In this document: piece after piece, positions 18,759 through 27,306 of the stretch
Numbering within the stretch: the stretch's first letter is position 1
Layout: each line of letters begins with the position of its first letter
Assembly (NCBI GenBank): GCA_013306675.1
Contig: JABLUY010000091.1
Span: 62,001 to 126,000, forward strand
Length of the DNA stretch: 64,000 nt
DNA from: Thraustochytrium sp. TN22
Taxonomy: Eukaryota > Sar > Bigyra > Thraustochytrida > Thraustochytriidae
Direction of reading: 5' to 3'
Position numbers and translations under genes: made by a program
The notes under the pieces: generated by a model
What the model saw: the letters and a program-made list of their open reading frames with translations, nothing else
Told to the model about the DNA's origin: nothing
The model's database searches: none

Positions 18759-21380
18759 TCAGCGTTCCTCGAGCAGGTCGTCCTCGGCGTCGGAGTCGAG
18801 GCGCTCGAGAAAGGTGGGGCGCGCCTTGGGCTGCGGCTGCGGCTGGTCCGAATGGGAGACGTCGTCCGCATCGCGCTCCTCCATGTCCTGGCTCTGCACG
18901 TGCTCGCCCACATGATGCTGCTGCGATCGCGACGACGGCTGCTGCGGCGGCTGCTGCGCGGGACGCGGCGTCGCCTGGCGCTGCGAACCTGAGGCGGGCT
19001 CGAAGAAGGAGTTCTCGGCATGCCTGGGCGAGCCAAAGTCCAAGTCCGAGAGAGAGGGGAGCGAAGACTGGGAGAAGGCTAGAGGGGGGTCGAGTAGGGC
19101 CTGCTCAAGCGAGCTCGTGATGTGCTGCGAGGACGCCTGCTGCGACTGCGAGGACGGCACCTGCTGGCTTCGCGGCTGCGACATGGCCAGCTGGGAGAAG
19201 GACAGGGCGCCGAGGGATGTCTGCGAGAAGGAAAGGAGATCCTGGCTGCTGCAGAGCATGCTATACATGGAGCGCTGCGAGGCGTCAATGGGCGAGTCCG
19301 GCAGAGCGCTCGCTGACGAAGCGCCGTTCTCGTGCATATTCTCCTTGTGATTACCGACCGGAGAACGACGCGTGGAAGGGGGTCGCATGCGCTCGTCATC
19401 CCCATCCTCTCCTTCTTCCCCGCTCACGGCAACGCGCAGGTGCCCGGGCCGCCGCGACTGTGGCTGTTGTCGCTGCTGTGCCTTTTGCTGAGGCTGCTGC
19501 TCCCGCTCCTGATGATGATGATGGTGATGATGAGCATGAGCCGCCTCTGGTTGCGCGGGAAGCGGAGCTGCGGCCGCGGACGCGGACGCGTTCGCTGAGG
19601 AGGAAGAGGACAAAGGCGATGGCAAAGACGAAGACGAGGCAGGCTGCGCAGTGCAAGCCTGCGGCGCTGGCGCTGGTGCAGGCGTAGGAGAGGCTGCAGG
19701 CGCAGCTTGGCGCGGGGCGCCCTTGCCGAGGGCAAGGTCCTCCGGAGTGATCTGTCCCACTGGCTTGCCGGTACACTTGGTGTAGAACGCAGTGTAGCGC
19801 GTCATGAAGGCGTTCAGGCAGGTGAGCTGGTAGCGGAGCATCTCCGCCGGCGTCGGAACGGGCATTTTTTCCTCCTCGGAAGCCGCGTACGCCTGGGCTA
19901 CGGTCGAGGGATCACTCTTCATCAGGCGGCGTGTGAGCACCGCGCCGTCGGCCGGCTCGCCCTTCTTGATATCCGGTGTCGGCAGAACCTGGTCCAGATA
20001 CGAGACGGGCGCGGACGAAACCGGGATAGAGCCCGATGCGCCCGGCGTGGAGCCATCGCGGGGCTCGTTGTCCTGGTCAGCCGGCCCTGACTCGGGTTCC
20101 GTGGTGCGACGCGGCGCCCTGAAGGCGCGCGGGTGCGTGGCCACCCGGGAAACAGAGCGCGTCGCGTCCGCTTCCGTCGTCGCGTCGGTTGTCGTGGCGG
20201 GCTGCGAACCCGCAGGCGCTCGGGCCTTGGACGCACGGCCTCGCGGCGCCGCCGAGGGCGCCGAGGTCGCTCCTGGAGCGGTCACGCCGAGGTCTGCTTT
20301 TTCGGGTGAGGGCGCCTGAATCGCGTGCCGGCCATTTGTGATGCGGTACTTGGTGCGGCGAGGCCTGGGGCACGCCATCGCGCTTGTAGGTGTATGCGTG
20401 CCGGAGTCTGCTGCTGCGTTTGAGGACGTGCTGGAGACATCCGAGGGCGAACCGCCCAGGGCACGCTTGCGAGACTTTGACGAGGATCCGGACGAAGCTG
20501 AAGACGAGGGCGGCGGCGGCTGGGTTGGCGCGGAAACAAGCGGTGCCGCGACCCGCCGATGTGGCAGCGAGCCGAGCTTGCGGCCACCCCGTGCGGACGC
20601 GCCGGCCCGGCGGCCCCGCGGCGCCGGGGTGTCCGCTTGCGCTGGCGGCGAGGCCGGCTGCGAGGCTACGCGCTGCGGCGTGGCTGGCTGTGGGGAGGGC
20701 ACGGGCGGTCGCGAGGGCGAGGGCGCCTCGGGCGCACCGGCGGCCCGAGCCTCCATCTGTGCGGTGTGCAGACGCTCGATGCAGGCCGGCCAGTCTCTGA
20801 GCACCGGGGCAACCAGGGGCGCCAAGTCCCGACACTTGTACACAAAGGTTGCGCTCCAGCTATACGTTGATGACGCCTGGCCGGCCATCCTGCACTGCTC
20901 CTGGACCAGGCCGAGCTTCTGAAGGAACTCGACCACGATGCAGACGTCGCTGAGCGGGACCCGATCTAGCATGACGCCCCGGCGCTTCGTGATGTTATCA
21001 ATCGTCCAGGGCAGAATAGGACCGGGCGTGCAAATATCCTTGAACGCGGTGGCCAACATGCGTCGCATGACGTGCACGCGGCTCGGCTTGTAGCTTTGGC
21101 GCGCGCTTTGCAGGGTTTCGCCGAGCGAGCTCAGTGCGAAGCGCGTGCCCTTCCACACGAGCTGCTTGGAGATGGCGTCCCGCACGACCACGTCCAGCGC
21201 GCCGAGCATGAGTATGGTCTCCTTGAGCGCGGCCTCCTCGATGCCGTAGTCCTTCATCTCCTCCACGTCAATGACGCGCTGCTCATCCCTGAAGATCACA
21301 TCCAGCGCCTGGACCACCTCGGCCGGCGACTGCTTCTCGCTCAGAATATGCGCCGACCTCGTCTCCCTGCGCGTGAGCAT
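18759..21380 (-). CDS. Large low-complexity protein with possible tandem winged-helix (divergent E2F-like) N-terminus
   Basis: 873 residues, not firmly recognised. The N-terminal 190 residues are ordered. Residues about 15-85 read as a helix-turn-winged unit ending in KQLVWKGTRFALSSLGE, with VIDVEEMKDYGIEEAALKET where E2F/DP proteins carry the 'aA..L.v.kRRiYDItNVLe' helix. A second similar unit spans about 95-175 (VMRRMLATAFKDI, VPLSDVCIVVEFLQKLGLVQ). Two such units would recall E2F7/8-type proteins, but the RRxYDI DNA-contact motif is absent, so DNA binding by that mode is doubtful. The remaining 680 residues are Ser/Pro/Gln/His-rich with many SQ dipeptides near the C-terminus (SQDLLSFSQTSLGALSFSQ), a pattern common in substrates of ATM/ATR-like kinases. 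It is divergent from the HDAC-like gene, with 950 bp between starts. Confidence 0.6.
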   Translation of the reverse strand: MLTRRETRSAHILSEKQSPAEVVQALDVIFRDEQRVIDVEEMKDYGIEEAALKETILMLGALDVVVRDAISKQLVWKGTRFALSSLGETLQSARQSYKPSRVHVMRRMLATAFKDICTPGPILPWTIDNITKRRGVMLDRVPLSDVCIVVEFLQKLGLVQEQCRMAGQASSTYSWSATFVYKCRDLAPLVAPVLRDWPACIERLHTAQMEARAAGAPEAPSPSRPPVPSPQPATPQRVASQPASPPAQADTPAPRGRRAGASARGGRKLGSLPHRRVAAPLVSAPTQPPPPSSSASSGSSSKSRKRALGGSPSDVSSTSSNAAADSGTHTPTSAMACPRPRRTKYRITNGRHAIQAPSPEKADLGVTAPGATSAPSAAPRGRASKARAPAGSQPATTTDATTEADATRSVSRVATHPRAFRAPRRTTEPESGPADQDNEPRDGSTPGASGSIPVSSAPVSYLDQVLPTPDIKKGEPADGAVLTRRLMKSDPSTVAQAYAASEEEKMPVPTPAEMLRYQLTCLNAFMTRYTAFYTKCTGKPVGQITPEDLALGKGAPRQAAPAASPTPAPAPAPQACTAQPASSSSLPSPLSSSSSANASASAAAAPLPAQPEAAHAHHHHHHHQEREQQPQQKAQQRQQPQSRRPGHLRVAVSGEEGEDGDDERMRPPSTRRSPVGNHKENMHENGASSASALPDSPIDASQRSMYSMLCSSQDLLSFSQTSLGALSFSQLAMSQPRSQQVPSSQSQQASSQHITSSLEQALLDPPLAFSQSSLPSLSDLDFGSPRHAENSFFEPASGSQRQATPRPAQQPPQQPSSRSQQHHVGEHVQSQDMEERDADDVSHSDQPQPQPKARPTFLERLDSDAEDDLLEER

Positions 21381-22330
21381 GCTGTCGCGCCGCGCCCTGC
21401 GCGCGCGCGCGCGAGCTTGCCTGCCTCGGCCGCCCGCCGCCGCGTGGAGGATTTGAAATCAAACCAAACCAAACCAGCCGCCTGGCCCTGGCCTGGCCGG
21501 CGCCGCTGCCCGCCGCGGCCCTCGCCGCGCCGCGCCGCGCCGCGCCGCCGCGCGCCGGCCGGCGGCCGCCCCCGCCGCCCGCGCCGCGCCCGCCGCGCCG
21601 CGCGTTCCCGTCTGCCGCCGCCGCGCGCGGGTCCCGCCGCCGCGCTCCTCCTCCTCCTCCTCCTCCTCGTAGCGCCACGCCGCCGCTCCCTCCCTCCGCC
21701 GCGGTCCCGGTCGCCGGCGACCTAACGAACCCTTGGGCCAGTGGCGGCCTGGCCGCCACTGCCGAGCGGCACTTGCGCCGCGGCGAAGCCCACTTGCGGC
21801 GGCGCGCGCAAGCGCCGCCCGCGCGCCCGCCGCCCTTCGGCCACCCGCGCAACGGCCGTTCCGCGGCGCGGGAAAGGGCCGCGGCGCGCGCGCAAGCAGG
21901 GAATGCGCCGCGCAAGTCGGGTATACGCGGGTCCGGGAGGGCGCGCCCCGCCTGCCGCGGCGCGGAGATAGAAGACACGGAGCGGCGGCGGATGCGCAGC
22001 TGCTGCTGTTGCGGACTTGGAGGCGAGGAGACGCTCATCTTCGCCGTCCGGCCGCGCGGCGCGCCGCCGCGAGAGCGACCGCCGCTGCCGCGTCGAGGGT
22101 CTTCCCGCGCCGCGCCGCGCCGCGACGCGACGCCGCCGCGCGCCGTCCCGTGCAAGCGCAGGACGCGCCGCGACGCCGAAGGACGGCAGCAGCGGCCGCG
22201 GCGACGGCCAACGTTGGCGAGGAGGGCGCGACCTACGAGCGCTCGGTCACGGCTCGTCGCTCGCTCGCACCACCGCTCGCACGCTCGCACCACCGCTCGC
22301 TCGCTCGCAGCCCCGCTCGCGCGCAGGACG
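21381..22330. promoter_or_regulatory. Bidirectional promoter region, GC-rich with short repeats
   Basis: A 950-bp gap between divergent genes. It holds AACCAAACCAAACCAG near 21465, a (CTC)n run near 21643-21668, and a CGCTCGCTCGCACCAC-type repeat at about 22255-22320 just ahead of the HDAC-like start. I see no defined core element. Confidence 0.4.
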
Positions 22331-23695
22331 ATGGAGCACGACAAGGCGCCGGAGGCGCTGGGCGGCAAGCGCAAGCGGTCCGAGTCCGCGGGCAAGGGGG
22401 CGAACGGGACAGGCAAGAAGGCGAACGGGAGCGGCGGCGATGGCGCGAGCAAGCTCCGCGTGGCGTACTTCCACGACGCGGAGCTGTCCGTGTACGACCA
22501 CGGCAAGGGGCACAAGTTCAAGCCGTTCCGCGCCAAGATGGCGCACCAGCTCATCAACGGGTTCGGGGCGTACAAGGACATGATCGTGCTGCACCCGCGG
22601 CTGGTGACGCGCACGGACATGGGCCAGTACCACGCGGACGCGTACCTGGAGATTCTCGCGACGGCGCAGGCGTTTGCGAACAAGCACCTCGGGTGGGGCA
22701 GCCAGCCGGCGGGCGAGACGAGCGGCGCGGCGGCCGCGACGGCGTCGGCGGACGAGGACCCGGCGGTGCGGCGCAAGGTGGAGGACGTATTCCGGCGATT
22801 CAACGTGGAGCTGGACGTGCGCAGGTCGGGCAACGCGGTGTTCCCGGGCGTCTTCGACTACTGCCGGCTGTACACGACCGGTTCGCTGGGGTGTGCGAAG
22901 CGGCTGAGCACGGGCACGGCGGACGTGGCCATCAACTGGTATGGCGGCATGAGCCACGCCAAAGGGTCGTGCGCGCAGCTGGGCTGCTACGTGAACGACA
23001 CGGTGCTGGCGATCTTGGAGCTCCTGAAGCGCTTCAAGCGCGTGCTGTACATCAACCTGAGCGGCATGCACACGGACGCGGTGGAGGAGGCCTTTTACAC
23101 GACGAGCCGCGTGCTGACGGTCTCCTTCCACTTGGACGCCACGCAGAACCCGCGTGCGTGGCCGGGCACGGGCCACGTCGAAGATGTGGGCGCGGACGAG
23201 GGTGAGGGCTTCGCTGTGAACGTGCCGGTGGACGTGGGCATTGATGACGAGATGATGGTGCCGACCTTCACCGAGGTGGTGTCCAAGGCCTTTGCGGTGT
23301 ACGCGCCGGAGGCTATCGTCATGCAGTGCGGAGGCGGTCTGCTGGCCACGGAGCGCGGTGGCGACTTCAACATGACCGAGCAGGGCTACGCGGACTGCGT
23401 GCGCGTGGTGCGCGACCTCGGGGCGCCCTTGCTGCTGCTGGGCGGCAATGGGCTCAACATGGCGCGCACTGCGCGCATGTGGGCGTACGTGACGCTCGTG
23501 CTCCTGGGCAAGGACAAGGACGCCAAGGAGACGGGCATCATCCCGGAAAACGTGCCTTGCCGCGACTACTTCGAGCCTCTCTTTGAGGTGGTGGGCCCGC
23601 GCGCCAAGATGCCCAACCAGAACTCGCACGAGCAGAACCTGGCGCTGCGCAAGCGTGTGATTGCGGATCTGAACCGCATGCACATCTTGGGCTGA
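22331..23695 (+). CDS. Class I histone-deacetylase homologue lacking the zinc site (pseudo-HDAC)
   Basis: 454 residues from the ATG at 22331. It aligns end to end with Rpd3/HDAC1: YDHGKGHKFKPFRAKMAH, YHADAYLEIL, CYVNDTVLAILELLKR, VEEAFYTTSRVLTVSFH, FPGTG replaced by WPGTG, IDDEMMVPTF, and RMWAYVTLVLLG. The catalytic set is almost all gone. The paired active-site histidines (HDAC1 140/141) are Ser208/His209; the zinc ligands Asp176, His178 and Asp264 are Ser244, Met246 and Gly336; Asp174 is Asn242; the transition-state Tyr303 is Leu375. The codons are clear and the frame is intact. An insert rich in Ala/Gly (about residues 125-150) sits before the FNVELDV segment. The protein most likely serves as a scaffold, perhaps in a corepressor complex, and should not deacetylate by the known mechanism. 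A positively charged N-terminal tail (GKRKRSES) may be a nuclear signal. Confidence 0.9.
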   Translation: MEHDKAPEALGGKRKRSESAGKGANGTGKKANGSGGDGASKLRVAYFHDAELSVYDHGKGHKFKPFRAKMAHQLINGFGAYKDMIVLHPRLVTRTDMGQYHADAYLEILATAQAFANKHLGWGSQPAGETSGAAAATASADEDPAVRRKVEDVFRRFNVELDVRRSGNAVFPGVFDYCRLYTTGSLGCAKRLSTGTADVAINWYGGMSHAKGSCAQLGCYVNDTVLAILELLKRFKRVLYINLSGMHTDAVEEAFYTTSRVLTVSFHLDATQNPRAWPGTGHVEDVGADEGEGFAVNVPVDVGIDDEMMVPTFTEVVSKAFAVYAPEAIVMQCGGGLLATERGGDFNMTEQGYADCVRVVRDLGAPLLLLGGNGLNMARTARMWAYVTLVLLGKDKDAKETGIIPENVPCRDYFEPLFEVVGPRAKMPNQNSHEQNLALRKRVIADLNRMHILG

Positions 23696-23834
23696 CCATT
23701 GAGAGCAAGCTGCTCCACCATCTGGACAGCTTCTTAGCTTCACCTCCTATCCATCCAATCTTTCATTCATCCTTGCCGTCTTCTTCCTTCGTTTATTGAT
23801 TCCAGCTACACATCTATCACGCCTAAGTTAGCTA

Positions 23835-24044
23835 CTACCGCATGAAGCGCACAAAGTACATGTAAAACGCGACGATGAGGCACTGAAAGAGCAGAACGGC
23901 CGGCAGCACGAGCTTGGCAATGTGCAGCTCCTGGTTCTGCACGACAAAGATTACCACGAGCACCACAACGAAGATGAGTTTGAACACGAGCAGCTGGCCG
24001 CGGGAGCCGTTCTTGCTCGGCGCGCAGGCGTCCCGCGCCGCCAT
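23835..24044 (-). CDS. Small two-helix membrane protein, LapA-like
   Basis: 69 residues: a short polar N-terminus, a hydrophobic helix ([20 protein letters not shown]), a polar turn QELHIAKL, and a second helix (VLPAVLLFQCLIVAFYMYFV) ending in RFMR. The pattern '[14 protein letters not shown]' recalls the bacterial LapA (DUF1049) small membrane proteins, but similarity over so short a stretch can arise by chance. The frame sits alone between two larger genes, the amphipathic pattern is coherent and it begins with ATG, which supports it as a real small gene. Location and function are unknown. Confidence 0.5.
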   Translation of the reverse strand: MAARDACAPSKNGSRGQLLVFKLIFVVVLVVIFVVQNQELHIAKLVLPAVLLFQCLIVAFYMYFVRFMR

Positions 24045-24168
24045 GACGACCGAGAGGGAGACGGCGGAGACGGCGGAGACGGACGCGCCGAGCGCCTAGG
24101 CGAAGCAAGCCTCGCCAAGCCCCGCCTGGCCTCGCCAAACTTGCTGTTCGAGCTCTGGCTCTAGCTAG

Positions 24169-25827
24169 CTAGCAGGCGTCGGCGAGGTCGAGGTCGAGGT
24201 CGAGGTCGGCGCGGCGGACGCGCGCGTCGGCGAGCTCGATGTGGCGCTGCAGGATGCGCTTGCGCGCCGCGCGGTAGAGCAGAGCGGCGCGGCGGCGCGG
24301 CGGCAGGCCGGCGCGGCGCAGGTCGGCCTCGTCGCGCGCCAGCGGCGTCGGCAGGCGCGCCAGCTCGTCGCGCAGCGCGGCGCGGAGCGCGAGCAGCGCG
24401 GCCCGTTGCGCGTCTAGCGGCGGCGCGGCGCGGGCCAGCAGCGCGCCCAGGCCCGGCGGCGCGCGCAGCAGCAGCGAAGGCGGCGGCGGCGGCGCGGCGC
24501 CGACCGGGGCCGGCGCGGCGGCGCTGCGCGGCGCGGCCAGCACGGCCAGCAGATCGCCCGCTGCCAGGTGCGCCAAGGTGAAGAAGGCGACCAGGTCCTC
24601 GTTGAGCCGGTCCTGCTCGAGGCGGAAGGTCTTGTGGCGCGCCACGCCCACGCTGCGCAGCAGCTCACACTTGGCCGCGTACTCGGGCACACCCGAGGGC
24701 AGGCTGGTGGCCAGCTTGTACGTGTCCCACTCGTTGTTCTCCAGGCAAAAGCCGTACTCGAGGAGAAGGAAGCTGTTGGACCTTCGTCCGTAGCTGTTGA
24801 AGGCCTCCTCCCCCTTGGCATACCGATTCCGGCCCGTTGGGAAGAGCCGGAAACGAGGCCCGCCCGCCGCGCCGCTGAGGCCCAGCGGATGTTGCGCAGC
24901 CTTGAGATCTCTGGCCACTCGCTCCCGCGCCTCGAGACCGTCACCACCAAGGACACCATCAACATCGCCACTCTCGTTCTTGTCGCCCTGATCGTGGTCC
25001 TCATCGGCCGCCTTGCGCTCCAGCGTGCTCGAGCCCTGGTCCACCCAGATGCAGGCCGGTTTGGCCGTCCGCGCGGCGCCCGCTCCAAGCGGCGTCACCA
25101 GCTCGTACTTGACCTGCACGTTGCTGTGGTTCAGGCAGTCCGCGAAGGGCACGAGCGCGGTCCACGGCAGGCGGCGACCGAAGGCGCGCGACTGAATGAC
25201 CATCCAGGCCCACGTGAAGAGCTCCTGCGAATACGCGTCCGTGTCGAGGCCGGCTTCGGCCAATGCATCGGCCACTTCCGCGTACATGCGCCGCAGCGTG
25301 CCAGGCCGGCGCCGCGCCTCTGCCACCAGCCCACGGTCCTGCAGCTCCAGCTGCTCCTCATAGGCCCACTCGCCGATACCGCCGGGCGCCGGCAGGATTT
25401 CCAGGTACGGGAACCAGAAGGAAGCCTCGCCCTGCAGTCGCTCATGCATCAGGTACACCGCGATGACCAGGTCGTCGTCCGAAGCAAAGAACCGGCTCCG
25501 CGCTTCATACACGGGCTGCAGCGCTTCGCACCCTCGGCACACCGCAGGGTAGATCATGAGGTCCAGCGGGATCTCCAGCATCGACTCGCCTGCCTCAATG
25601 TCCTGACGCGCCACCGCGCCGCGCACCCCGGACACCGTGGCGCGCGACGGCCAGTCCAGCTTGTCGATGTTCGCGCCGTTCGCGCGCAGCCAGTTCAGGA
25701 ACTCCCTTTCGCGCGCTGCTGACACCTCCTCCGTGCCGTCGTCGCACAGCGTCGCCTTGTGCAGCGCCGTCGTGGCGGCCTCCAAGGTCGCGCTCATCTC
25801 CGCGCTCGGCCCAAGCACCGGCGCCAT
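24169..25827 (-). CDS. SET-domain protein methyltransferase (SETD3/Rubisco-LSMT type)
   Basis: 552 residues. The split SET domain begins at VSGVRGAVARQDIEAGESMLEIP (about 66-88), contains the iSET-like helical segment (FWFPYLEILP) and the cofactor motif FADCLNHSN (Asn233-His234), and ends in EEAFNSYGRRSNSFLLLEYGF (341-360). Enzymes of this class methylate Lys or His on non-histone proteins such as actin, elongation factors or Rubisco. An insert of about 85 polar residues (241-325) separates NHS from the YG motif. The C-terminal third is helical and Ala/Leu/Arg-rich and should be the LSMT substrate-binding domain, although it contains low-complexity Ala/Pro runs. The C-terminus is a DLDLDLDL-type repeat encoded by a GAGGTC hexamer array at about 24180-24215. 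The substrate cannot be read from sequence. Confidence 0.85.
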   Translation of the reverse strand: MAPVLGPSAEMSATLEAATTALHKATLCDDGTEEVSAAREREFLNWLRANGANIDKLDWPSRATVSGVRGAVARQDIEAGESMLEIPLDLMIYPAVCRGCEALQPVYEARSRFFASDDDLVIAVYLMHERLQGEASFWFPYLEILPAPGGIGEWAYEEQLELQDRGLVAEARRRPGTLRRMYAEVADALAEAGLDTDAYSQELFTWAWMVIQSRAFGRRLPWTALVPFADCLNHSNVQVKYELVTPLGAGAARTAKPACIWVDQGSSTLERKAADEDHDQGDKNESGDVDGVLGGDGLEARERVARDLKAAQHPLGLSGAAGGPRFRLFPTGRNRYAKGEEAFNSYGRRSNSFLLLEYGFCLENNEWDTYKLATSLPSGVPEYAAKCELLRSVGVARHKTFRLEQDRLNEDLVAFFTLAHLAAGDLLAVLAAPRSAAAPAPVGAAPPPPPSLLLRAPPGLGALLARAAPPLDAQRAALLALRAALRDELARLPTPLARDEADLRRAGLPPRRRAALLYRAARKRILQRHIELADARVRRADLDLDLDLADAC

Positions 25828-27012
25828 GAGCGGACGTCCGTCGTCGCCCTGGTGTCAAATTTTCCTCGTACGCCGCCGGGCGCGCGCCTGCGTCTGCTCT
25901 CGCTGTCTCCGTCTCCGTCTCTCCGCGCGCCGCCGCCGCCGCGCGCACTGCTGCAGCCGCTGCGCTCGCGGCGCGCAGCGTGCTGCAATGATTGACAGTT
26001 TCGCCGCACTTTTCACGGGTTCTCTCTCCCCGGGCCCTTCCCGCTCACTGCCAGGGAGGGAGAACCTTGCCAGGTGAACACGTTGGCACACGTTGGCACA
26101 CGTTGCACACGCGTTGCACACGTTGCACACGTTGCACTGCGCAGTCTGCACGTCACCCGGGCCGGGATCATGCGGGATCATGCGGGATCACGAAGACCTG
26201 ACTGCGGCTCGTGCGAAGATGAAAAGGTGCCGGACGTGGAGCTAATAACTGTAAAATTTAGGCCAGCTGAGGCAGGGCTTTTCTGGTGGCCGGCACGAGG
26301 GCCCACTTGTATGCAGAGGGATAACATGTAAGGCGCAGTCCGCATTTGACGCGAGGCTCTCGTGATTTTCGTTCCTTGCTTTGTGTTCTGTGCTCTTGCA
26401 GTGCAGTGCGCTCCGCTCGTTGAACTAGGGCACCCCTAGCTTTGTCGCAGCTCGACTGCGGCCTGGTGAGGTCGCTTTCGCTGCTCCTCCACCCACCACG
26501 CCAGGACGGAGGAGGCAAAACAAGGATCCTATGGCACCTCCTCTCCTTCCTTTGGACCCCTCCAAGCTCTCGCTCGCTGCCCGCGCCTTTCCCATCGTCC
26601 ACAACGGCCTCGCCACGAACGCAGGGCCCCCGTGCCTTCACCACTCCAAGAGAAGGCGGAAATTGACAGCGAGCGGGCGATCATGAGCAGCAGGAAAGCT
26701 CGGAGAGCGGCCGTCTGCAGCGCGAGCAGCCCCGCGTGCATTGGCCGCCGCTCGCCGAGCCCGCGGCGGAGCCTGGGAGAGAAAGAACCTCTCCTCCCTC
26801 GCCTCGCGCCCGGACCGGGCTTGCGAGTCCTCCTGATTCTAATTATGGTATAGAAAGGTAGAAGAAGCACGGCCCGACCGCGACGAGCTCGAATTCAAAT
26901 CGCAAATCAAAGCCCGAAGACGTCGGTCCGCGCGGCGCGCGGGCTGCGGCGGCGGGTCTCGGCGGCGGCGGGTCGCGGCGGCAGCGCAGCGCAGCGGCGG
27001 CGGCGCGGGCGC

Positions 27013-27062
<50 letters not shown>

Positions 27063-27063
27063 C
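25828..27063. promoter_or_regulatory. Divergent spacer with short tandem repeats and a (CGG)n tract
   Basis: 1.2 kb between divergent genes. It contains an ACACGTTGGCAC/ACACGTTGCAC array at about 26078-26136, a GGGATCATGC repeat at about 26163-26190, and a (GGC)n tract at about 27012-27062 abutting the start codon of the Kelch gene. No gene is supported. Confidence 0.5.
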
Positions 27064-27270
27064 ATGACGGAGGCCGCGTTTGGGGCGACCGTGGAGGACC
27101 AACGCGCGGCGGCGCCGCTGGAGGGAGCGGGCGCGACGGTGGGCGCGGGCGCGGACGCGGGCGCGATGCCGCCGGCGACGGCGGAGGAAGTCGCGGCCGT
27201 GCTCATGGCCCGGCGGCCCACGAGCGGCAGCGTGAGCAGCGCGGCGAGCCTCCAGACGGAGGAGGACGCC

Positions 27271-27306
<36 letters not shown>

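Noticed and set aside
21773-22330. N-terminal extension of the HDAC-like frame
   Set aside because: Low-complexity Arg/Ala sequence with GC repeats upstream of an ATG that matches the family's N-terminus.
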